DNA of 10,287 bases from Accumulibacter sp. (GTDB taxonomy: Bacteria > Pseudomonadota > Gammaproteobacteria > Burkholderiales > Rhodocyclaceae), in NCBI GenBank assembly GCA_031274075.1, contig JAISQQ010000248.1:1-10287 (forward strand). The letters are read 5' to 3'. A model generated the notes under the pieces. It made no database searches. It saw nothing but the letters and a program-made list of their open reading frames with translations, and was not told where the DNA came from. The translations under genes were made by a program, and so were the position numbers. This document shows, piece by piece, positions 1 through 6,348 of the stretch; the stretch's first letter is position 1; each line of letters begins with the position of its first letter.

Positions 1-128
1 TATCCATCCCTGCCCGAATGTGACGAGGTATCGCAGGGGTTCGCTCCGCTCACCCCAGCCTATGCGGGCTGCCGCCGCCGTTGCGGGGCGGGCGCCCCGC
101 GCTCCCGGAGAAGATCGCAAACAGGCGC
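1..128. other. Non-coding region after cheA with clustered hairpins
   Basis: No credible gene lies between the cheA stop and the window edge. Three inverted repeats are visible. The first pairs 34-40 with 52-58 (GGGGT/ACCCC core, one mismatch when extended to 7 bp). The second is AGCC at 57-60 with GGCT at 67-70. The third is a perfect 7-bp stem, GCGGGGC at 83-89 with GCCCCGC at 94-100 and a GGGC loop. None is followed by a T-run in the cheA direction, so no classical intrinsic terminator can be called. The GC hairpin could still end or protect the cheA transcript. The layout of the 34-70 part resembles dispersed intergenic palindromes known in many proteobacteria, but this is only an impression. 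Confidence 0.4.
83..100 (-). terminator. GC-rich hairpin after cheA, possible transcript end
   Basis: A perfect 7-bp GC stem with a 4-base loop lies 29 bases past the cheA stop. In the direction of cheA transcription it is followed by AACGGCGG rather than a T-run. It would therefore be Rho-assisted, an RNA-stabilising structure, or unrelated to termination. Confidence 0.25.
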
Positions 129-2117
129 TTACGCCGAAAATTCGAGCGCCTTGAGATGCTTGGCGCCCAAGCTCTGATCGATGTGGGTGTTCAGGTCGGC
201 CAGCAGTTCCTTCATGTCGAGAATCAGGACGATCTGTCCGTTGGACAGCGTGGTCACCCCGGCGACGCCGCGCGGGCGGAAATCGTCGAGCGACTTGATC
301 ACCGCGTCGTCGCGCCCGGCGAAGCTGTCGACCGAGAGGATGAAGCTGCGCTCCGAGCTTTGCATCAGGACGCCGAACTCCGGCGTGTGCACCTGCGGCC
401 AGCTCAAGAGGCGTGAAAGCGCGACGACCGGCAGAACCTCGCCGCGCACCACCAGCGTTTCCTTGCCGCCCACTTCCTGCATTTTGTCCTTCTCGATGGG
501 CAGGATTTCGCGCACCATCGAAAGCGGCAGGGCAAACGGCTGGTCGCCGAGGAGAACCAGCAGCACCGGCAGGATCGCCAGCGTCAAGGGCAGGTAGATG
601 ATGAACATCGATCCCTTGCCCGGCTCGGAACGAATGTCGATCGAGCCGTTGAGCTTCTGGATATTGGTCTTGACGACGTCCATGCCGACGCCCCGCCCCG
701 ACACGGCGGAAGCCTGGTTCATGGTCGAGAATCCGGGCAGGAAAATCAGGTTCAGGCTTTGGCGGTCGTCCAGCGTATTGGCGTCTTCTTCCCGGATCAG
801 GCCCTTTTCGACCGCCTTGGCGCGAATATACTCGGGATTCATTCCGCGTCCGTCGTCGGCGATGATCAGCACGATGTGGTCGCCTTCCTGGCGCGCTTCC
901 AGGCGCACGATGCTCTTGGCCGGCTTGCCTTCGGCCTGGCGCTCTTCCGGAGATTCGACGCCGTGGTCTACGGCGTTGCGCACCAGATGCACCAGGGGAT
1001 CGGCGAGATCCTCGATCATCGTCTTGTCGACCTCGGTTTCCTCGCCGACCAGGGCCAGTTCGACGTCCTTGCCGAGTTGACGCGCCAAGTCGCGGGCAAT
1101 CCGCGGGTATTTCTGGAACAGGCGGCCGATCGGCTGCATCCGCGTCTTCATCACCGAATTCTGCAGATCGGAAACCAGCAGGTCGAGCTGGCTCACCGCC
1201 TGGTCGAGCTCATGCAGCGTTCCGGCGTCGTTCCGCCCCGCCAGGATGTCGGCGCGCAGGCTGGTCAAGCGGTTTTTCGTCAGTCCGATTTCGCCGGACA
1301 GGTTCAATACCTGATCGAGGCGCGCCGTATCGACGCGGATGGTCGACTCGCGCGCGGAGACTTTTTCTTCCGAGCGCCGCCCCGACGTCGCGCCCGAGCC
1401 GACAAAACCGGGCTTGTCGGTCGCGCGCCGCCCCTCGGGAGGGAAATGCGGCGTCATTTCGCCCTCCGGCGCGACCTCGGTCCCCGGCGCCGCCGCGACC
1501 GGGTGATGCTCCGCCGGGGTGTTCGCCACGGCCGTCGACGGCGCGGCCTCCGTCTGCCCGGTCACGGCGGCGTGCAGCGCTTGCCAGTCGGGCCCGGCTC
1601 CAGCTCCAGCCCCGGCCCCGGCTGCGGAAGCGGCGGGTTTTTCCTCCGCTTGCGGCGCGGGCGCGCTGGCCGGCGCCGCCGCGGGCGCTGGGGCCGCCGC
1701 GGGCGCCGCAGCCACCGGAGCGGGCTTGTTGTCCAAGGCGGCGCGCAGGGCGTTGATCACCTGGTCCGGCGCGGCGCGCGGCTGCACTCCCTGGCCGAGT
1801 TCTCCGAACATCGAGCGGACGCCCTGCGTCGCCGACATGATGGTGTCCATCAGTTCGGAGGTGAGAACCATCTCGGCATTCCTGAGCTTGTCGAACAGGC
1901 TTTCGGTCAGGTGGCAGAGCTTCACCAGTTCCGTCGCGTTCAAGAAACCGGCGCCGCCCTTGATGGTGTGAAAGCCGCGGAAAATGTCGTTCAACAGGCG
2001 GTGGTCGCCCGGGTCCTTCTCCAGATCGACCAGCTTGTTGTCCACATCGGAGAGCAGGTCGCTCGACTCTTGCAGGAAATCCTGCAGGAGGTCTTCCATT
2101 CCGGAAAAATCGCTCAT
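129..2117 (-). CDS. cheA: Chemotaxis histidine kinase CheA without a recognisable P2 domain
   Basis: Cytoplasmic kinase that autophosphorylates at the receptor array and passes phosphate to CheY. The 662 residues show the P1 Hpt domain (about 1-105, phospho-acceptor His50 in FHTIKGGAGFL) and a linker (about 107-255). P3 dimerisation follows (about 258-325), then the P4 ATPase (about 326-510) and the P5 CheW-like domain (about 515-645). P4 has its N box at Asn381/His385, G1 as DDGRG 421-425, G2 as GRGVG 474-478 and G3 as GKGSMF 500-505. The linker is almost all Ala, Pro and Gly, with a Gly-Ala repeat near 166-175 and two GRR motifs near 229-248. I see no folded P2 docking domain in it. The start is ATG with AGGAG 7 bases upstream; that site overlaps the cheZ stop (TAGGAG), suggesting translational coupling. 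It is the last visible gene of the operon. Confidence 0.96.
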   Translation of the reverse strand: MSDFSGMEDLLQDFLQESSDLLSDVDNKLVDLEKDPGDHRLLNDIFRGFHTIKGGAGFLNATELVKLCHLTESLFDKLRNAEMVLTSELMDTIMSATQGVRSMFGELGQGVQPRAAPDQVINALRAALDNKPAPVAAAPAAAPAPAAAPASAPAPQAEEKPAASAAGAGAGAGAGPDWQALHAAVTGQTEAAPSTAVANTPAEHHPVAAAPGTEVAPEGEMTPHFPPEGRRATDKPGFVGSGATSGRRSEEKVSARESTIRVDTARLDQVLNLSGEIGLTKNRLTSLRADILAGRNDAGTLHELDQAVSQLDLLVSDLQNSVMKTRMQPIGRLFQKYPRIARDLARQLGKDVELALVGEETEVDKTMIEDLADPLVHLVRNAVDHGVESPEERQAEGKPAKSIVRLEARQEGDHIVLIIADDGRGMNPEYIRAKAVEKGLIREEDANTLDDRQSLNLIFLPGFSTMNQASAVSGRGVGMDVVKTNIQKLNGSIDIRSEPGKGSMFIIYLPLTLAILPVLLVLLGDQPFALPLSMVREILPIEKDKMQEVGGKETLVVRGEVLPVVALSRLLSWPQVHTPEFGVLMQSSERSFILSVDSFAGRDDAVIKSLDDFRPRGVAGVTTLSNGQIVLILDMKELLADLNTHIDQSLGAKHLKALEFSA
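1594..1623. repeat. Hexanucleotide repeat in the cheA linker
   Basis: Five consecutive 6-bp units of the form CCRGCY (CCGGCT, CCAGCT, CCAGCC, CCGGCC, CCGGCT) encode an alternating Gly-Ala stretch in the CheA linker. The 6-bp unit keeps the frame when copy number changes. An imperfect 18-bp tandem duplication lies nearby at about 1676-1711 and encodes Ala/Pro-rich linker. Confidence 0.75.
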
Positions 2118-2126
2118 AAGAATCTC

Positions 2127-3065
2127 CTAGAATCCCAAGCTGTCGAGCAGATCGTCTACCTGCTGCTGGCTTACCACGACGTCGGAACGCCCCTCGGCAT
2201 TGATAACGGGTCCATTGAGCAGACTCTTGACCGACTCGGTATGTTTTTCTCCGGGGATCGTGTCGATGAGGATGCCCATCAACTGCGTTTCAAAATCCTG
2301 GGCCAGCGCCACGACCTTCTTGATGACCTGTCCGGTGAGGTCCTGGAAATCCTGGGCCATCATGATTTCGAGCAATTGCTCCTTGGTCGCCGCCGTCCGC
2401 TGCGGCACCGCGCTCTTGAGAAACGCCCGCGTTTCGCCGGCCAGCAGCTTGAAGTCTTCGACCCCCATCTCGTTGGCGTACAGGCGGTCCCATTTCGCGG
2501 CCAGCAGCGCGGCGCCCGCTTCGATCTCATCTTGCAGCGGATTGGCCACGTCGGTGGCGTTCAAGACCTTGCACGCCGCCTGCTCGGTCAAGTCGGCGAT
2601 ATATCTCAGGCGGTCGCGCGCGTCGGGAATGGCATGCACCGTCTTCTCGAGGACCTTGTCGTAACCGAGCGCGCCAAGCGTATCGTGCAGTTGCCGGGCC
2701 ATCTGCCCGACCTGCGTAAACACCTTGTTCTGCGCCGACCAGGCCGCGCCCGCGGCGTCCTCCTTCGCGCCCGCGGCGTCCTCCTTCGCCTCGTTCGCTT
2801 CCGTCGCGTCCACCCGCGGCGCGGCCTGGGCGCCGGAGACGACGGTATCGAACAGATTCTGGAGTTCCCGGGAATCTTCGGTCAGATCGTCGGTTTCCTG
2901 AGCCTGTTGCATCAGCGACGATTTATTTTCGGCGGGCGGCGGCGGAGCCGGAGTCGGAGTCGGAGCTGGAGCCGGAGTCGCCGCGTTTTCCGCCGCGCCC
3001 CCGGCGATGCTGTCGAACAGCGCTTCGAGTTCGGCCGAATCGCCTGAAAAAGTCGTGTCGTTCAT
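2127..3065 (-). CDS. cheZ: CheY-P phosphatase CheZ with extended N-terminus
   Basis: Accelerates dephosphorylation of CheY-P and so ends the motor signal. Counting from ATG at 3065 gives 312 aa, longer than the roughly 214 aa of E. coli CheZ. The catalytic helix contains QDFQDLTGQ. Asp242 and Gln246 match the spacing of E. coli Asp143 and Gln147, Gln being the residue that positions the attacking water. The C-terminus ends QQQVDDLLDSLGF, the classic CheY-P-binding peptide. The extra N-terminal ~110 residues hold two related motifs (ELEALFD, ELQNLFD), an Ala/Thr/Pro stretch and a KEDAAGA duplication. A GTG at 3074 is in frame and would overlap cheY by 8 bases. I prefer the ATG, one base after the cheY stop (TGACATG). 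Neither start has a strong ribosome site, so coupling to cheY is likely. Confidence 0.95.
   Translation of the reverse strand: MNDTTFSGDSAELEALFDSIAGGAAENAATPAPAPTPTPAPPPPAENKSSLMQQAQETDDLTEDSRELQNLFDTVVSGAQAAPRVDATEANEAKEDAAGAKEDAAGAAWSAQNKVFTQVGQMARQLHDTLGALGYDKVLEKTVHAIPDARDRLRYIADLTEQAACKVLNATDVANPLQDEIEAGAALLAAKWDRLYANEMGVEDFKLLAGETRAFLKSAVPQRTAATKEQLLEIMMAQDFQDLTGQVIKKVVALAQDFETQLMGILIDTIPGEKHTESVKSLLNGPVINAEGRSDVVVSQQQVDDLLDSLGF
2745..2789. repeat. 21-bp perfect tandem repeat in cheZ
   Basis: The stretch repeats with a 21-bp period through 24 consecutive matching positions, just over two copies. It encodes two copies of the heptapeptide KEDAAGA in the CheZ N-terminal extension. The unit is a multiple of three, so the frame is kept. 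The copies are identical, which implies a recent duplication or strong slippage. Confidence 0.85.
2944..2979. repeat. Hexanucleotide GGAGNN repeat in cheZ
   Basis: Six consecutive units GGAGCC, GGAGTC, GGAGTC, GGAGCT, GGAGCC and GGAGTC encode alternating Ala/Thr and Pro in the CheZ N-terminal extension. This is a frame-preserving microsatellite-like tract, probably a flexible spacer between the two LFD motifs. Confidence 0.8.
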
Positions 3066-3066
3066 G

Positions 3067-3456
3067 TCAGACACCCATTTTTTCGAAAATCTTCTGCAAT
3101 TTTTCCGAGAGCGTGGCCGCAGTGAACGGCTTCACGATATAGCCGCTGGCGCCCGCCTGGGCCGCCGCGATGATGTTCTCCTTCTTCGCCTCGGCGGTAA
3201 TCATCAATACCGGCAAGCGCGACAGCGTCGGATGGGCGCGAATCGCCTGCAACAATTGCAGCCCGTCCATGTTGGGCATGTTCCAGTCCGTGACCACGAA
3301 CTCGAAGTTTCCGTTCTGCAGCTTCTGCAACGCGATGGCGCCGTCCTCGGCCTCATCGACGTTGGCGAAACCCAACTCCTTGAGAAGATTCCTGACGATT
3401 CGCCGCATGGTCGAGAAATCGTCGACCACCAGTATTTTCATTTTCGGATCAGCCAT
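3067..3456 (-). CDS. cheY: Chemotaxis response regulator CheY
   Basis: Single-domain receiver that carries the signal from CheA to the flagellar switch. All key residues of the 129-aa protein fall at E. coli CheY numbers: acidic pair Asp12/Asp13, phospho-acceptor Asp57 (in VTDWNMP), Thr87, Tyr106 and Lys109 followed by Pro110. No output domain is attached. The ATG start is preceded by GGGAG about 10 bases upstream. It lies 25 bases after the upstream cheV gene and one base before the preferred cheZ start, so regulator and phosphatase are made from one message. Identity is essentially certain; only its motor-binding role, rather than another CheY role, is inferred from the motAB and cheZ context. 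Confidence 0.98.
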   Translation of the reverse strand: MADPKMKILVVDDFSTMRRIVRNLLKELGFANVDEAEDGAIALQKLQNGNFEFVVTDWNMPNMDGLQLLQAIRAHPTLSRLPVLMITAEAKKENIIAAAQAGASGYIVKPFTAATLSEKLQKIFEKMGV

Positions 3457-3481
3457 TATTCATCTACTCCCGGTATTTCTT

Positions 3482-4426
3482 CTATCGTTCGAGCAGGGGA
3501 CGCAAGGTGTCCGCCAATACTTCGGAATCGAATTTCGCCACGTAGGCGTCGACGCCGACGGCCTGGCCCATGGCGCGATTCGCCTCCGACGACAACGAGG
3601 AATGCATGACCACGGGGATGCCGTCGAAACGCTTGTCCGCCTTGATGAACTTGGTCAGCACATAACCGTCCATCTCGGGCATTTCGGCGTCGACGAGGAT
3701 CAGGCGCACGTCGTCGTGCAAACCGCCGCCGGTCTGCTGCGCGTGCGCGGCGAGCGCCTGCAGGCGCGTCCAGGCCTCGGCGCCGTTGGTCGCGTGCTTG
3801 TGCTTGACGCGCAGCTTGTCCAGCACTTCGGCGATCTTCTTGCGCGCGACCGCCGAGTCGTCCACGAAAAAGATGCTCACGTCTTCCGAAACCTGGGCCG
3901 GCGGGACATCGACGATCACCGCCTCGCCAAAGGCGTTGGCCAGTATCTGCTCGACGTCCAGCAGGGAAACCAGGGTGCCGTTTTCCAGTTGGGTGATCGC
4001 CGTGATCAGGCCCTGGTTCGAGGAGAGGACGTTTTCCGGAGTCTTCACCCGGTCCCAGTCGACGCTGATGATCCGGTCCACCTCGTGCACCAGGAAGCCG
4101 AGCGTTCTCTTGGAGTATTCGGCGACCATCATGGTCTTGCCCTGCTCCGTCGGCTTGTCCTGATGATCGAGAAAACTGACCAGGGAGAGCACGGGAATGA
4201 CGTTCCCGCGCAGGGACACCAAGCCCTCGACGCCCTTCGGCATATTGGGCGTCTTGGTGATGTGCGGCGTACGCCCCACTTCGCGAACCTTGAACACGTT
4301 GATCCCGAAGGTTTCCCTCGTACCCAGGGAAAACAGCAGGATTTCCATCTTGTTGGAACCTGCCAGCTGGGTCCTGGCGTCAACGCTGTCGAGCAGAGTC
4401 TTCTTCTCAACCAGATCCGTTGCCAT
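3482..4426 (-). CDS. cheV: CheV coupling protein (CheW-receiver fusion), first copy by coordinate
   Basis: CheV proteins link receptors to CheA through a CheW-like domain and are tuned by phosphorylation of a C-terminal receiver. From ATG 4426 the protein is 314 aa. The CheW-like domain spans about 20-165 and includes ETFGINVFKVREV and LVSLRGNVIPV. The receiver spans about 185-314, with the acidic pair near Asp189/190, phospho-acceptor Asp246 (LVDAEMPEMDG) and Lys298 in AKF. The KF in place of the usual KP is typical of CheV receivers. An in-frame ATG at 4432 exists, but GGAG ends only one base before it. The same GGAG sits 7 bases before ATG 4426, so I choose 4426. The gene follows another cheV by 27 bases. 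It clearly resembles that neighbour but is well diverged, so the duplication is not recent. Confidence 0.95.
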   Translation of the reverse strand: MATDLVEKKTLLDSVDARTQLAGSNKMEILLFSLGTRETFGINVFKVREVGRTPHITKTPNMPKGVEGLVSLRGNVIPVLSLVSFLDHQDKPTEQGKTMMVAEYSKRTLGFLVHEVDRIISVDWDRVKTPENVLSSNQGLITAITQLENGTLVSLLDVEQILANAFGEAVIVDVPPAQVSEDVSIFFVDDSAVARKKIAEVLDKLRVKHKHATNGAEAWTRLQALAAHAQQTGGGLHDDVRLILVDAEMPEMDGYVLTKFIKADKRFDGIPVVMHSSLSSEANRAMGQAVGVDAYVAKFDSEVLADTLRPLLER

Positions 4427-4453
4427 CGACATACTCCACGATTTAGTTGAACC

Positions 4454-5425
4454 TCATCCGCTCACCTGGGCGACCGGAGCCGACCCCAACAAGCGCCGCC
4501 TCAGTATTTCCGCAAGCTTCTGGGGTTCAAACTTGGGAACGTATTCATCGACGCCGACGGATTTGCCCAATTGCTGATTGGACATCCCGGACAGCGACGA
4601 GTGCATGATCACCGGAACACCCACAAACCGGGTGTCGGTCTTGATTTTCTTGGTCAGCAGATAACCGTCCATCTCGGGCATTTCGATATCGGTCAGCACC
4701 AGGCTCACCAGCTTCGAAATCTCCTGGCCCGAACTCTCGGCATAGGCGGCGATCTTTTCCAGTTCCTCCCAGGCGAAGCGCCCGTTGATCGCCTCGACGT
4801 ATTTCACATGCATCGCGTTCAGCGTGCGCTCGATCTGCTTGCGCGCCACCACCGAATCATCGGCGAAAAACACCGTCAGCGACGGATCGTTCAGCGGCTT
4901 GATGTCGCGGTATACGATTTCGTCGTCGTATTTGGTCGTCGCCGACAGGATTTTCTCCACGTCCATCATCATCACCAGACGCCCGTCCGCCAGCTCGGTC
5001 ACCGCCGTGACCAGCCCGCCCATCTCCGCCGTCACCATTTCCGGCGGCACTTTCATCTGGCTCCAGTCGAGGCGCAGGATGGTATCCACCCCCTCGACCA
5101 GGAAGCCCTGCGTGTGCCCGGCGTATTCGGTGACGATCATGATCGAACGCGGCGAATCGGTGTGCACCCCCGTGTATCTCGCCAGATCGACCACCGGAAC
5201 CAGCGCGCCGCGCAAACTGACCATTCCCTGCACCGAGTCCGGCATTTCCGGAGCGGCGGTAATCGGCGGGGTGCGCATCACCTCGCGGACTTTGAAGACA
5301 TTGATGCCGAAGGTCTCGCGCCGTCCGGTGCCCGAGTTGGTGCCCAGCGTAAACAGCAGGATTTCCAGTTTGTTGGTGCCAGCCAGCTTGGTACGCGCGT
5401 CTATGCTATTGAGCAGATCTGACAT
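4454..5425 (-). CDS. cheV: CheV coupling protein (CheW-receiver fusion), second copy, first gene after the internal gap
   Basis: 323 aa, same architecture as the adjacent cheV. The CheW-like domain is about 12-165 and the receiver about 184-312, with Asp189/190, phospho-acceptor Asp246 (LTDIEMPEMDG) and Lys298 in PKF. It differs by a short Gly/Ser-rich insertion (NSGTGR, about 30-35) between two early beta-strands of the CheW domain and by an 11-residue tail. Both copies keep all phosphorylation residues, so both should be controllable by CheA. The start is ATG with AAGGGG about 8 bases upstream. It is the first gene downstream of a 307-bp gap and would be the promoter-proximal gene of a cheVVYZA unit. 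No cheW lies in the window, so these two proteins may do much of the coupling work. Confidence 0.95.
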   Translation of the reverse strand: MSDLLNSIDARTKLAGTNKLEILLFTLGTNSGTGRRETFGINVFKVREVMRTPPITAAPEMPDSVQGMVSLRGALVPVVDLARYTGVHTDSPRSIMIVTEYAGHTQGFLVEGVDTILRLDWSQMKVPPEMVTAEMGGLVTAVTELADGRLVMMMDVEKILSATTKYDDEIVYRDIKPLNDPSLTVFFADDSVVARKQIERTLNAMHVKYVEAINGRFAWEELEKIAAYAESSGQEISKLVSLVLTDIEMPEMDGYLLTKKIKTDTRFVGVPVIMHSSLSGMSNQQLGKSVGVDEYVPKFEPQKLAEILRRRLLGSAPVAQVSG

Positions 5426-5732
5426 TCATGATCCCCTTTATGGTCGGTTGGCCATACAGACCAGCGCGCCCATTCTATTCCATTTTAAGCCGCCAGTAAC
5501 CGGGGCGACTCGCCTCGTCGCGCCGCCCGCACCGTTCGCACACGCTCCACGGTTCGTCTGCGCGTCATCGACGACGCACAGACTTCGATTTGATCGACTG
5601 CCTCCTACTGCCTCCTATTCCACCACATTCCTTGCCATAAGACAAAGGAAGGGCGGAAGCGTTTCATGGCGATGCAGAGGAATACGCCAACGGCGCGAAG
5701 AATCACCGCCGCCCCCTATTCGCCCGTCCGCG
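5426..5732. other. 307-bp intergenic gap between cheB and cheV
   Basis: This is the only large gap inside an otherwise tight gene string. I see no gene with both a ribosome site and recognisable coding character. It holds a possible minus-strand promoter (-10 TAGAAT, 5472-5477 on the plus strand as ATTCTA). It also has an imperfect 11-bp hairpin (5556-5566 with 5573-5583, one mismatch, 6-base loop) and a 10-bp direct tandem repeat, ACTGCCTCCT, at 5597-5606 and 5607-5616. No T-run follows the hairpin, so it is not a convincing terminator for cheB. A diagnostic flagellar sigma-28 promoter (TAAA, 15 bases, GCCGATAA) is not visible. Confidence 0.6.
5472..5499 (-). promoter_or_regulatory. Possible promoter of the cheVVYZA unit
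   Basis: On the minus strand TAGAAT (five of six matches to TATAAT) lies 16 bases after TTACTG, a poor -35 match. Transcription would start about 40 bases before the cheV ATG at 5425, followed by an AAGGGG ribosome site. The position in the only operon gap supports it; the -35 does not. Confidence 0.3.
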
Positions 5733-6347
5733 TCACCGGCTGGCGGCGAGCGCCTTTTGCGCCAGCATTTCAAGACTGGCGACCTCCTCGACCGCCCCGA
5801 TCAACGCGGCTTCCCGCGGCATTCCGTAAACGACGCAGCTCGCCTCGTCCTGGCCGAAGGTCCGGGCGCCTTCCCGCCGCATGCGCAGCAGGCCGGCGGC
5901 GCCGTCTTTTCCCATGCCGGTGAGGATGACTCCGACGGCGTGCCGGCCGACCACTTCGGCCGCCGAGTCGAAGAGCACGTCCACCGAAGGCCGGTGCCGG
6001 TTGACCGGCGGCGTCTTGAGCAGTTCCGTCGCATAGCCGATGCCCACTTTCTGCACGCGCATGTGGGAATGACCCGGCGCCAGATAGACGGTTCCCATGG
6101 CCAGCGTCTCGCCGCCCTGCGCCTCGATCACCCGCGGCTGGCACACCCCGTTCAGACGCATGGCAAAGGACCCGGTGAAGGATTCCGGCATGTGCTGCAC
6201 GATCATCGTCGGCGGGCAATTGGCCGGAAATCCCAGCAGGAAGGTCTTGATCGCTTCCGTCCCACCGGTCGAGGCGCCGACGAAAATGACGCGGTTGACG
6301 ATCGCCGTCAGCCGTGCCCCCGTTCCTGGCGCAGAAGATCCGCCCAC
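5733..6347 (-). CDS. cheB: Receiver-less CheB-type protein-glutamate methylesterase
   Basis: Removes methyl groups from receptor glutamates, opposing CheR. At 204 aa it contains only the catalytic domain; ordinary CheB is about 350 aa with an N-terminal receiver. The triad is intact: Ser26 (VGASTGG), His52 ([13 protein letters not shown]) and Asp148 ([11 protein letters not shown]). The spacings of 26 and 96 residues equal those of Salmonella Ser164, His190 and Asp286. I choose GTG 6347, one base past the cheR stop, with AGGA about 9 bases upstream inside cheR. A longer frame from ATG 6473 exists, but its extra residues overlap cheR in another frame and look nothing like a receiver. Because cheR lies directly upstream, no lost receiver remains nearby. 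It could be constitutively active or controlled by partners; a full-length CheB elsewhere is possible. Confidence 0.9.
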   Translation of the reverse strand: MGGSSAPGTGARLTAIVNRVIFVGASTGGTEAIKTFLLGFPANCPPTMIVQHMPESFTGSFAMRLNGVCQPRVIEAQGGETLAMGTVYLAPGHSHMRVQKVGIGYATELLKTPPVNRHRPSVDVLFDSAAEVVGRHAVGVILTGMGKDGAAGLLRMRREGARTFGQDEASCVVYGMPREAALIGAVEEVASLEMLAQKALAASR

Positions 6348-6348
6348 G

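Noticed and set aside
759..3047. Very long plus-strand open frame (762 codons) opposite cheA and cheZ
   Set aside because: It lies wholly antisense to two certain genes, has Arg/His-rich composition without domains, and is the expected result of high third-position GC on the opposite strand.
5597..5616. ACTGCCTCCT tandem pair as a CRISPR or integration site
   Set aside because: Only two 10-bp units without spacers; simple local duplication is enough.
5605..5667. 20-codon minus-strand open frame starting MKRF in the gap
   Set aside because: No ribosome site and no recognisable sequence; such short frames are expected by chance.
5673..5690. Sigma-54-like sequence on the minus strand (TTGGC ... 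TGCA)
   Set aside because: The GG-to-GC spacing is one base too long for a -24/-12 promoter.
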